The position numbers were made by a program, and so were the translations under genes. Source: Amphiduros pacificus (taxonomy: Eukaryota > Annelida > Polychaeta > Phyllodocida > Hesionidae). Taken from it: a stretch of DNA of 64,000 nucleotides. Positions 46,901-58,998 of the stretch are shown piece by piece. The stretch is from contig OX439004.1 in the NCBI GenBank assembly GCA_949316495.1, positions 53,042,159 through 53,106,158 of the forward strand, written 5' to 3'. How positions within the stretch are numbered: position 1 is the first letter of the stretch; each line of letters begins with the position of its first letter. Under the pieces are notes generated by a model, which did no database searches, was not told the origin of the DNA, and worked only from the letters and a program-made list of their open reading frames with translations.

Positions 46901-49900
46901 CCTGGATATATGATCGATTCAGAAATGATATATCATACAATATACTGTAAGTTTCAAGTAGTCCTGGATATATGATCGATTCAGAAATGATATATCATAC
47001 AATATACTGTAACTTTCAAGTAGTCCTGGATATATGATCGATTCAGAAATGATATATCATACAATATACTGTAACTTTCAAGTAGTCCTGGATATATGAT
47101 CGATTCAGAAATGATATATCATACAATATACTGTAACTTTCAAGTAGTCCTGGATATATGATCGATTCAAAAATGATATATCATACAATATACTGTAACT
47201 TTCAAGTAGTCCTGGATATATGATCGATTCAAAAATGATATATCATACAATATACTGTAACTTTCAAGTAGTCCTGGATATATGATCGATTCAGAAATGA
47301 TATATCATACAATATACTGTAACTTTCAAGTAGTCCTGGATATATGATCGATTCAAAAATGATATATCATACAATATACTGTAACTTTCAAGTAGTCCTG
47401 GATATATGATCGATTCAGAAATGATATATCATACAATATACTGTAACTTTCAAGTAGTCCTGGATATATGATCGATTCAAAAATGATATATCATACAATA
47501 TACTGTAACTTTCAAGTAGTCCTGGATATATGATCGATTCAAAAATGATATATCATACAATATACTGTAACTATCAAGTAGTCCTGGATATATGATCGAT
47601 TCAGAAATGATATATCATACAATATACTGTAACTTTCAAGTAGTCCTGGATATATGATCGATTCAAAAATGATATATCATACAATATACTGTAACTTTCA
47701 AGTAGTCCTGGATATATGATCGATTCAGAAATGATATATCATACAATATACTGTAACTTTCAAGTAGTCCTGGATATATGATCGATTCAGAAATGATATA
47801 TCATACAATATACTGTAACTTTCAAGTAGTCCTGGATATATGATCGATTCAGAAATGATAGATCATACAATATACTGTAACTTTCAAGTAGTCCTGGATA
47901 TATGATCGATTCAGAAATGATAGATCATACAATATGCTGTAACTTTCAAGTAGTCCTGGATATATGATCGATTCAGAAATGATATATCATACAATATACT
48001 GTAACTTTCAAGTAGTCCTGGATATATGATCGATTCAGAAATGATATATCATACAATATACTGTAACTTTCAAGTAGTCCTGGATATATGATCGATTCAG
48101 AAATGATAGATCATACAATATACTGTAACTTTCAAGTAGTCCTGGATATATGATCGATTCAAATATGATATATCATACAATATACTGTAACTTTCAAGTA
48201 GTCCTGGATATATGATCGATTCAGAAATGATATATCATACAATATACTGTAACTTTCAAGTAGTCCTGGATATATGATCGATTCAGAAATGATATATCAT
48301 ACAATATACTGTAACTTTCAAGTAGTCCTGGATATATGATCGATTCAGAAATGATATATCATACAATATACTGTAAGTTTCAAGTAGTCCTGGATATATG
48401 ATCGATTCAGAAATGATAGATCATACAATATACTGTAACTTTCAAGTAGTCCTGGATATATGATCGATTCAGAAATGATATATCATACAATATACTGTAA
48501 CTTTCAAGTAGTCCTGGATATATGATCGATTCAGAAATGATATATCATACAATATACTGTAAGTTTCAAGTAGTCCTGGATATATGATCGATTCAAATAT
48601 GATATATCATACAATATACTGTAACTTTCAAGTAGTCCTGGATATATGATCGATTCAGAAATGATATATCATACAATATACTGTAACTTTCAAGTAGTCC
48701 TGGATATATGATCGATTCAGAAATGATATATCATACAATATGCTGTAACTTTCAAGTAGTCCTGGATATATGATCGATTCAGAAATGATATATCATACAA
48801 TATACTGTAACTTTCAAGTAGTCCTGGATATATGATCGATTCAGAAATGATATATCATACAATATACTGTAACTTTCAAGTAGTCCTGGATATATGATCG
48901 ATTCAGAAATGATATATCATACAATATGCTGTAACTTTCAAGTAGTCCTGGATATATGATCGATTCAGAAATGATATATCATACAATATACTGTAACTTT
49001 CAAGTAGTCCTGGATATATGATCGATTCAGAAATGATATATCATACAATATACTGTAACTTTCAAGTAGTCCTGGATATATGATCGATTCAAATATGATA
49101 TATCATACAATATACTGTAACTTTCAAGTAGTCCTGGATATATGATCGATTCAGAAATGATATATCATACAATATGCTGTAACTTTCAAGTAGTCCTGGA
49201 TATATGATCGATTCAGAAATGATATATCATACAATATACTGTAACTTTCAAGTAGTCCTGGATATATGATCGATTCAGAAATGATATATCATACAATATA
49301 CTGTAACTATCAAGTAGTCCTGGATATATGATCGATTCAAAAATGATATATCATACAATATACTGTAACTTTCAAGTAGTCCTGGATATATGATCGATTC
49401 AGAAATGATATATCATACAATATACTGTAACTTTCAAGTAGTCCTGGATATATGATCGATTCAGAAATGATATATCATACAATATACTGTAACTTTCAAG
49501 TAGTCCTGGATATATGATCGATTCAGAAATGATATATCATACAATATACTGTAACTTTCAAGTAGTCCTGGATATATGATCGATTCAGAAATGATATATC
49601 ATACAATATACTGTAACTTTCAAGTAGTCCTGGATATATGATCGATTCAAATATGATATATCATACAATATACTGTAACTTTCAAGTAGTCCTGGATATA
49701 TGATCGATTCAGAAATGATATATCATACAATATACTGTAACTTTCAAGTAGTCCTGGATATATGATCGATTCAGAAATGATATATCATACAATATACTGT
49801 AACTATCAAGTAGTCCTGGATATATGATCGATTCAGAAATGATATATCATACAATATGCTGTAACTTTCAAGTAGTCCTGGATATATGATCGATTCAGAA

Positions 49901-51799
49901 ATGATATATCATACAATATACTGTAACTTTCAAGTAGTCCTGGATATATGATCGATTCAGAAATGATATATCATACAATATACTGTAACTTTCAAGTAGT
50001 CCTGGATATATGATCGATTCAGAAATGATAGATCATACAATATACTGTAACTTTCAAGTAGTCCTGGATATATGATCGATTCAGAAATGATATATCATAC
50101 AATATACTGTAACTTTCAAGTAGTCCTGGATATATGATCGATTCAGAAATGATATATCATACAATATACTGTAACTTTCAAGTAGTCCTGGATATATGAT
50201 CGATTCAAAAATGATATATCATACAATATACTGTAACTTTCAAGTAGTCCTGGATATATGATCGATTCAGAAATGATATATCATACAATATGCTGTAACT
50301 TTCAAGTAGTCCTGGATATATGATCGATTCAGAAATGATATATCATACAATATACTGTAACTTTCAAGTAGTCCTGGATATATGATCGATTCAAAAATGA
50401 TATATCATACAATATACTGTAACTTTCAAGTAGTCCTGGATATATGATCGATTCAGAAATGATATATCATACAATATGCTGTAACTTTCAAGTAGTCCTG
50501 GATATATGATCGATTCAGAAATGATATATCATACAATATACTGTAACTTTCAAGTAGTCCTGGATATATGATCGATTCAGAAATGATATATCATACAATA
50601 TACTGTAAGTTTCAAGTAGTCCTGGATATATGATCGATTCAGAAATGATATATCATACAATATACTGTAACTTTCAAGTAGTCCTGGATATATGATCGAT
50701 TCAGAAATGATATATCATACAATATACTGTAACTTTCAAGTAGTCCTGGATATATGATCGATTCAGAAATGATATATCATACAATATACTGTAACTTTCA
50801 AGTAGTCCTGGATATATGATCGATTCAGAAATGATATATCATACAATATACTGTAACTTTCAAGTAGTCCTGGATATATGATCGATTCAGAAATGATATA
50901 TCATACAATATACTGTAAGTTTCAAGTAGTCCTGGATATATGATCGATTCAGAAATGATATATCATACAATATACTGTAACTTTCAAGTAGTCCTGGATA
51001 TATGATCGATTCAGAAATGATATATCATACAATATACTGTAACTTTCAAGTAGTCCTGGATATATGATCGATTCAGAAATGATATATCATACAATATACT
51101 GTAACTTTCAAGTAGTCCTGGATATATGATCGATTCAGAAATGATATATCATACAATATACTGTAACTTTCAAGTAGTCCTGGATATATGATCGATTCAG
51201 AAATGATATATCATACAATATACTGTAAGTTTCAAGTAGTCCTGGATATATGATCGATTCAGAAATGATATATCATACAATATACTGTAACTTTCAAGTA
51301 GTCCTGGATATATGATCGATTCAGAAATGATATATCATACAATATACTGTAAGTTTCAAGTAGTCCTGGATATATGATCGATTCAGAAATGATATATCAT
51401 ACAATATACTGTAACTTTCAAGTAGTCCTGGATATATGATCGATTCAGAAATGATATATCATACAATATACTGTAACTTTCAAGTAGTCCTGGATATATG
51501 ATCGATTCAGAAATGATATATCATACAATATACTGTAACTTTCAAGTAGTCCTGGATATATGATCGATTCAGAAATGATATATCATACAATATACTGTAA
51601 CTTTCAAGTAGTCCTGGATATATGATCGATTCAAATATGATATATCATACAATATACTGTAACTTTCAAGTAGTCCTGGATATATGATCGATTCAGAAAT
51701 GATATATCATACAATATGCTGTAACTTTCAAGTAGTCCTGGATATATGATCGATTCAGAAATGATATATCATACAATATACTGTAACTTTCAAGTAGTC
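40981..51799. repeat. 62-bp satellite array, about 175 units, 10.8 kb
   Basis: The unit begins TGGATATATGATCGATTCAG and ends ACTTTCAAGTAGTCC. It contains the palindromes ATCGAT and ATGATATATCAT. Units are highly alike. Recurring variants are GATAGATG, AAATATG, AAAAATG, TATGCTG, GTAAGTTT and CTATCAAG. Two units lack 15 bases (near 42287 and 42763). No open frame, no interruption by other elements. Both borders are sharp: before 40981 and after CAAGTAGTC at 51799 the sequence is unique. Confidence 0.98.
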
Positions 51800-54422
51800 G
51801 TTCATTTTAACAGATAGAACATCAGTATGAAGATTGACATAGTTGTTAATATCATCTAAATGACATTTTTTTACGTAAATATTTGTGATACTTCATTTCC
51901 TGTACCTTGTTACCATAGCAACATAATTTCAATGATTTTTTTTTGTTGAGAAAGGTCTTTTCACAAATTATTTGAATCCTTTTTTGAACAATAAGATAGA
52001 TAATATAAATGTGTCATTAATGGCCTTTTATTATGTAACCATTGTCATTAAGGCAATGTATTCTCGGGTCATTGGTAATTGGCCACCCCAATAACGGATA
52101 GAATCAGTTGAATTGTTTCTTCCAGATTCTGCTACATATACATATTACAATTCATGCCCAGAGGTCCGTTTTAAACACATATTAGTTTATGCAATGAGGA
52201 AATATAAGTGCATAAAGATAAAAAGATAAAAAAGAAATTATATAAAATAATATGGCATCAGCCAAAATAATAGCTTGCATAAAGATGTCTTCGCCTGTGT
52301 TTTTATAAGGTGAGATCTTATGGCTCTTTTGGTAGGATTTTGGCAGGATTCTGGCAGGATTTATCAATACATATGAATTTGTACATTTAATTTTTCAAAA
52401 CTATCTGAGTCGTAGTTGCTTGCAAGCATATGACTAGCACTAATATAGTGACGGCCATATCGAGGCACCCTGAGGAGGATTCTCCTTGCATCACTGTGAG
52501 CTTCTCTTGGTTTCTTCATACTGCACGGCCGCCAACTGAACCACATAAGAGCAGTGTAAAGATGGCGCCACAATATGCATTAAGGCAATCTATGGGTGAT
52601 GGTGGTGAGTGTCCTCTGGTGGTAGATTTGTTCTGAGGCAACTACTTTCTCTTTAAACCAAAGTAGAATCAAACATATGAGAAAACTGTTCAACTGTCAA
52701 AAGAAAGTTCCCTTTTCATTTAAAATATTCAGTCGTTATAAAATGCTACATGATATTTATTTTTTGATATAAGCTTCACATCGTTTTAACTCACAAAACG
52801 GTGGCATAGTGATATATCACTTCTCTGGGCCAAGGTCTATTTTATCTTGTCCAAAATGTTAAAGGGAACAACTTCTGCAGATTGTGGGACCATAATAAAA
52901 TGGATTTCCAAATTACTTTGTAAAAGTAATCTTAACATTATTTATTGTGATCCTAGTGAAACAGATTGTCTATTTGTCGAAAGCATTAAGAGAAAAATAC
53001 AGGTAAAGTATGCACTTGAATATTTGAAAAATAATAGTTTTTTCTTCTCCTCATATATTTGATTGCCAAAGTTACTTTTCATTTCCAAATTATACAAATG
53101 AATATGGGAATATCTGTTTTACTATGATCACATTGAATCATCTTCACGTGAAAATGTTATCAACACAGCTAAAACAAGCCTTTTTCTGTTGTGTAATCTG
53201 CAGAACTAATTTGCTTGACGTTTTCATTCCAACAAGTGTTAAACTGAATTTCTTGCAAATATAATTATCTAGCAAGAAATATTAATTTGAAAAAGAAAAA
53301 GTTTGGTTGAAAACGATTTTATTTACATACGTATACAAATGTTTCATAAAAAAATGTTTGATTGAGTGTGCCTGGATTAAGACAAGCACTGACATATACG
53401 CTGCCCACTTGTTTCGATATTTGTTAAAGCCTCTGTCAGCCAAATCACTTCAATGTCCCAATCTGAAGGTGTCCCATTGTTACAAAAAAACCTTCTGAGA
53501 TTATGTTTGTCCCACATCTCCAGTTAGCTCAGCAAAGTTTGTTGACAAAGTGTCCAAGATTTAGATTTTAGCAGAAGATTTAAATGGCACCACATTTATG
53601 TAGGGTATTAACTTTTATATTATAAAAGGCAAAGGATTTTGATAACCTGATTTTATCAAAGCTTTAAATACATTATTCTTAATAAACAAGATGAAACAGC
53701 AAAAAGACATAGTGAAAAGGTATGCTTATCAGATTGGAATGAAAATTCACTAAATTCCATTATTAAATTCTTACTGTCTATCAAAAGAAATTAAAATGGA
53801 TGAAACACTCCAATATGGCTTGCCAGCTGAACATGACTTCAAAATAACTATGAGCTCCTGTAACAGAATACAACTCAGTCAGAATTAAAAAAATGTTACA
53901 GCAATATTATATTTTGTGATTAAATTTATTCATTTATTTTAAGTTAAACGGAAATACATATTTTATAATATTATCATTAAATCTTATAAACAATTTAAAA
54001 CATTCCAAAAATGTTTGTTCAACCACATTCTCAGTCGTTAATGAAATACAAATATAATTAAAAGTCCCGTGGCTGCAGTTCTCCATATTGTTCAGAGCTG
54101 CCCTCTGGTGTAATTATTACGGAACCGAAACCATGGCGAACACATGTACAGGTAGCTGGATTTCGACTGCTGTGCACAGTGTTTAGGATTTGACGTCACA
54201 ACATTATTTCAGTTACATATCATGACGATTCCTACTTGTATGATAATTTATCCCAGACCTTATGTAATTAATACAACTGTTTAGCACTCATTCACTACAT
54301 CAGATTACGCTTGGGTATGGAGGTAATGTCATAAAATAATATGACAGTAAAATAAAATGCCACATTCAGACTGGTTTCAGACATCTGAATTTTTTAAGCA
54401 AATGTCATCGCTAAGTTATTGA
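51800..54422. other. Non-coding DNA between the satellite and the nested transposons
   Basis: No gene supported. The segment 53526-53557 matches 26027-26058 (dispersed repeat). Short ATG frames at 52561 (MAPQYALRQSMGDG, then GTGAGT) and 54133 (MANTC, then CAG/GTAGCT) look like first exons but have no partner. Confidence 0.5.
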
Positions 54423-56539
54423 CATTCCCACGGCTTATTGTATTCGGCACGTTGCGCGTTTGGGACTTGGCGCATTCTTGGCGCGTGGCCTGTTTGATTG
54501 TGACGTCACACAAGGAATGCACTATGGGCTCTGTGATGCAATGCGTCCTCGGTGTGGGAGGTAGTGTTGTGAGCCGGTGTGACTCGCAAGTGGTCACAGT
54601 AAGTCAAATTAGCGATGGTGTCAACTGAGCCCAAATTCAGACATTTATGCACATTTACTTACTATGGCACATCTAAAGCTGAAAGTTATCATTGATTGTT
54701 GCTAATAATCATTGAGAAAACTGACATGTTGAAAAAAACCTCCCGGCCCTCTGCTTCCAGCTACTGTTTTCTATTCACGATACAGTTGTCACAGAACTCC
54801 CCCCCCCCCCCCCCAAAAAAAAAAATATAACAGGAGGACGACCAATCCATGTTCACAATGCGAGTGATTTCTAAGCATTTTCGAGTAAAAAAAAGCAATT
54901 AACAAGTCAAAAACTTACCACAAACCTGCAAGAGCTTCCAATCACCTGCACCGTGCTCGGCAAAGACGCTGCAAACCGTCTCACATTTGCTGCATTTTTT
55001 GTATTCATGCACGAGCGTGAAGTTCTTTTGATATTTGATATTTGACGTTTTTTTCAAAAGGTGTCAACAAGTATGTATCAGTGTACCCTTTTGGGACATG
55101 GTGAAAAAAGTTATGTAAAAGGATATATATCCTGTCAAAAACGGATATATCCCTTTTCCTGTGACAAATGAGTTTTTCAGTATGATTAATGGCCTTCTCA
55201 ACCTTGTAGCACAGTCTTAATCATTTATTATCAATATATTAATGGGGAATAGACTTGATAATGTCTAGACGTTTCCACATCAAAGTATAAAATTTTTTCA
55301 AATATATTCACTTTTTTGTTTACTTTATTATGCAATGATATATTTGTTTAAAATTTGCACATAGCCGGTAGACAATTTTAATTTTTTATAAGTCCTGTTT
55401 GGGGTTTGCAGATCTGAATATCTCCTTCCTTATCTGCTTATTTAGATCATGAAACTAATAAATTTAATTAATGAATTCCTATTTGGACTTTCCTGTTTGG
55501 AGCTGGAAGATTTGCCATATAGTAGGTTAAAGTTGAGTTAAATAATGTCTTTTTGTGTATGAATTTTGAGGCAAATCCTTGAACATGCACATTTCTTCGT
55601 ACATGTTCCCATTTAACCCATCATTGGTCTTCATGATGGCCTCAAGGACTCCTATTAAAGTTGATAGATTGGATGCAAATTTGAATGCATTAATCACTAG
55701 CATACATGTTTTCCTTAGGGTGATGATTATTCATGATGTAACAGCTTAGATTGGTCAATCTTTGTTATTCAGCAACAATATTTGTATACACCATACAATG
55801 TAGGAAAGTATATAACTGTGATTTCATAGTGATGATTTCATCTGAGTTTCAAAATGGAATTATTAAAACACATGTCAAGGCCAGCTTGTGAATTGCAGCT
55901 GAAATGGTGAGATTACTTTTGAACACAAAAACGCCCAACCGTCAAAAATATCACAACCACATTCAAAGAAAGAAAACTTTTTAAATCAAAAGACAGCTCA
56001 TCTCCCTCAACTGCCAAACTATCTGCAAGTGATCCACCAAGGCAAAGTTCCAAACCTTTATATTGGATTGGAATTTTAATGCATGATGTGTTGATCCATA
56101 CACCATATATCCATGATCAAGTTAAAAAGGAAACAATGCTCTGTATGATCGTGACAAGACAGAGAGACAGCCTCTACAATTACACAATATGGACAAAATA
56201 CATTATAAATCTGAAACTAACTTCTGGCATTTTTCTCACACAATAAATATTGAGAGTGAAAAGTATTTTCTTGCCCTACTTAGTCAAGCTATATGAAAAG
56301 CCGTTTTGTACAGTAAAAGAAGCATCAGTTTCTAAAAACCAAAATGAACGCTTTTTAATTATTCATCTCCAAGTCATCCAGATATTTTAATTATTATTAT
56401 ATTATCAATACAACTAGTTAATAGTTACAACTTATGAGCTCTGCTGATGTCTTTAAAGATTTAGGAGTGAGGAAAATGTCTGTCTGTCCATCTGTCTACA
56501 TTTCTTTTAAAATCTTCAAAACTACCAGTAGTAGTACAT

Positions 56540-56835
56540 GGGCCTTGGTGCAGTTAGATAGGAGTGTCAGCATATTAGCACCAATTCCTCTGTGGTGATC
56601 CAAAGGATATGGGTTTGATTGAAATCATGATACAATTTCTCATATGAGTTGAGGTCCTTGCAAAAGGGTTAACTCATTGTCCTTGTAAATCTGTGTATAT
56701 GTGTGATGCCATGTCAAGGACCTGCTACATGACAATTCAGGCTGCATTATAATATATGAGACTGCACTATATCTCCTACAAGTAGGTCTCATCATAAAAT
56801 GACTTAAAACCCCAAATAACAAACAAAGCATTAAG
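56540..56835 (+). mobile_element. tRNA-derived SINE, second copy
   Basis: Same family as 24744-25063. Head GGGCCTTGGTGCAGTTAGAT, B box region degraded and partly deleted after GGGTTTGATTG, body with GTCAAGGACCTGCTACATGA and ACAAGTAGGTCTCATCATAA, A-rich AAACAAAG tail. Confidence 0.85.
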
Positions 56836-56840
56836 ACCTA

Positions 56841-57120
56841 GGGCCGTGGCACAATTGGTTAGAGTGCCAACTTATTAGCATCAGTTCCTCTGTCGTGATC
56901 CAAAGATTGTGGGTTTGATCCCTGACTGTGCCGAGATTGAACTCATGATACAATTTCCCATATGAGGGTTAACCTGTTGTCCTTGAAGATCTGTGACCGG
57001 ATGTGTTATAATGTCAAGGACCTGCGACATGACAATTCAGTGAGGCAGCACTTTATCTCCTACAAGTAGATCTCATCACGAAATGTCTGATATGATGTTG
57101 AAACAAAAAAACAAACAAGA
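56841..57120 (+). mobile_element. tRNA-derived SINE, third copy
   Basis: Starts 5 bp after the previous copy and in the same direction. Head GGGCCGTGGCACAATTGGTT, B box GGGTTTGATCCC, body GTCAAGGACCTGCGACATGA, tail of A-rich AAACAAAC. Confidence 0.88.
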
Positions 57121-57246
57121 AAGAAGGTCGGGAACTGTTGGGAATTACATCTGACCTAAAATTAAGCGTGGTGGCAACTCTTGAAATGTTTGCATTTGAA
57201 AACTCAAAATATGTTGAAATATATATGAATTTTAGCAGAGTAAATG

Positions 57247-57515
57247 GGCCATATCTCCTACTCATATATTTTTCCTCGCCTTCTAATGTCACTAGATATG
57301 TTCTAGACATGCCTAGTAAGTATTTCTGACCCCTCATTAGTCCCTCAAAATCTGCGAAGACATTGCGACAACTCTTAGAATGTGCCGTATTGGATATGCA
57401 CATTTTGCCAAGGGAAAAGGGCCATAACTCCTACTCATATATTTTTCCTCGCCTTTTAATGTCTCTAGATGTGTTCTAGACATGCCTAGCAAGTATGTCT
57501 AACCCTTTATTAGTA
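57247..57515. repeat. Direct duplication of about 95 bp within the inner transposon
   Basis: GGGCCATATCTCCTACTCAT with TTTTTCCTCGCCTTCTAATG and TTCTAGACATGCCTAG at 57247-57345 recurs with few changes at 57419-57515. Confidence 0.88.
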
Positions 57516-58289
57516 TATCCATGTTTGGGAAAGCTCTGCAACAATGCTTGTGAATCGTTTTCATGCTAAAAAATGTGTTTGTAATAGCTAAAGGTAGATT
57601 TTAGTGTTTTAAAGGATATATTTCCTTTTACATAACGTTTCTACCCAAATACCAAAAGGGTATGAAGGTGTATACAGTTATTCTCCATTAATATATTGAT
57701 AATATATGATTAAGACTGTGCTACAATGTTGAGAAGGCCATTAATCATACTGAAAAACTCATTTGTCACAGGAAAAGGGATATATCCGTTTTTGACAGGA
57801 TATATATCCTTTTACACAACTTTTTTCACCATGTCCCAAAAGGGTACACTGATACATACTTGTTGACACCTTTTGAAAAAAACGTCAAATATCAAATATC
57901 AAATATCAAAAGAACTTCACGCTCGTTATTCATGCGCCTTTTCCCGCCCTGAAATTCCCGCCAATGAAGCTTTTCCCGCCAGTGAAGCGTCACAATTCAC
58001 ATTTTGTAAGTAACATTTTTTTTTGCCTAAAAACAAAGTGGAAGGTTTTAAAATATGGAAATGCTAACATTTTTGTTCATAATATGCATTGGATAAACAA
58101 AATAAAATCGAGGTGTCAGACATTTCTCTGACTGACACAACGCGCATCAACGCGCATCAACGTGCCGAATACAAAAAGCCCATTCCCACTAACTTGTACT
58201 AAGGTAAGACTATTGTATTTGCTGTCAAGAGGATGTATGTTGGATTAAAAGGCGTCTTCTGAAATAAATTTGCTGCCCTTTTTCCTAAA

Positions 58290-58985
58290 ATGTTTTGGGT
58301 AGATTGCACATATAGACATATAAACTCTCAGTCTAGCTCAGATAGACACCCAAGGACTACCTTGCTAGCAAAGACAAACACCAGCCCCTCTGCCCCACCA
58401 AAGAAAAGTTATGCAAGGGTTGCGAGAGACTCACCAGCAAAATCAACAAAATCAACAAAACAAAACATTCTGGTGATTGGAAATTCCAATGCCCGTGGTT
58501 TGGCACCGCAGCTCTGTTCACTTGGAGCAGAATCTAGTGGAACTGTGTACAGTGGCTCCCCCACCTGGCATATTAAGAAGAGACTCATTCACACAAAACC
58601 AGCAAGCCCACTTTCACATGTTGTCTTGCACAGCGGAGATATTAACATCAGGAACAAAAATAAAAACATGCAAACTGTCAAAAAGGATATGATGGAGCTG
58701 ATAGAAGAAGCAGAAAGACAATTCCCGGACACTAGAATTCTGATAAACACCCTATCAACAAGAATGTCGAAACATGCCTTAAGTAAAGATCCACCTCATG
58801 TAAACACAGCCATCAATAACCGAACAAACGAACTGAACAATGCAATTATTCAGATATGTGCTGCAAAACCCTTCCTCTCAGTCATTGATTGCACAGATCT
58901 TCAACTTGAAGACAGAATACACTTTTCACTTGATAGTAAAAGACAGGTAGCACGAAGGATACTGAATGCTGTGAATTATATTTAG
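58290..58985 (+). CDS. LINE ORF1 with SGNH hydrolase (esterase) domain
   Basis: 231 residues. A short Ser/Lys-rich N-terminus is followed by a complete SGNH domain. Block I is LVIGNSNARGL with nucleophile Ser66 (GNS in place of GDS). Block III is HSGDINI (Gly116, Asn119). Block V is DRIHFS with Asp208 and His211. The catalytic set therefore looks intact, in contrast to the degraded SGNH-like region in LINE-1. Esterase-type ORF1 proteins bind nucleic acid and act on acetyl-type esters in tested cases. The ATG at 58290 is the first in frame. No coiled coil or zinc finger is seen, so the start may be shortened. Confidence 0.8.
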   Translation: MFWVDCTYRHINSQSSSDRHPRTTLLAKTNTSPSAPPKKSYARVARDSPAKSTKSTKQNILVIGNSNARGLAPQLCSLGAESSGTVYSGSPTWHIKKRLIHTKPASPLSHVVLHSGDINIRNKNKNMQTVKKDMMELIEEAERQFPDTRILINTLSTRMSKHALSKDPPHVNTAINNRTNELNNAIIQICAAKPFLSVIDCTDLQLEDRIHFSLDSKRQVARRILNAVNYI

Positions 58986-58998
58986 CATAGATAGTGCT

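Larger units (their letters stand above)
55011..57926. mobile_element. Inner Mutator-like DNA transposon with about 240-bp TIRs and 9-bp target duplication
   Basis: TIRs at 55011-55248 and 57681-57926 are almost identical; the right one has one extra GATATTT-type unit. The ends are ACGAGCGTGAAGTTC and its inverse. The perfect duplication TATTCATGC flanks it (55002-55010 and 57927-57935). The 2.4-kb interior has no transposase frame and carries two SINEs and a local duplication. Long TIRs plus a 9-bp duplication are the signature of Mutator-like elements. Confidence 0.9.
54432..58180. mobile_element. Outer DNA transposon with 9-bp target duplication, carrying a second transposon
   Basis: Ends GGCTTATTGTATTCGGCACG and its inverse CGTGCCGAATACAAAAAGCC are inverted for about 28 bp. 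The perfect duplication CATTCCCAC flanks it (54423-54431 and 58181-58189). After removal of the inner element, only about 820 bp remain, with no coding capacity, so it is non-autonomous. A 9-bp duplication fits Mutator-like or Merlin elements. A short C-run/A-run lies at 54801-54830. Confidence 0.85.

Noticed and set aside
40981-51799. CRISPR-like appearance of the long array
   Set aside because: The 62-bp units abut without unique spacers, and the setting is animal DNA. It is a satellite.
52561-52610. Possible first exon MAPQYALRQSMGDG followed by GTGAGT
   Set aside because: No matching downstream exon, no signal peptide and no family signal; could be chance.
54133-54155. Possible first exon MANTC followed by CAG/GTAGCT
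   Set aside because: Too short and without any partner exon before the transposons.
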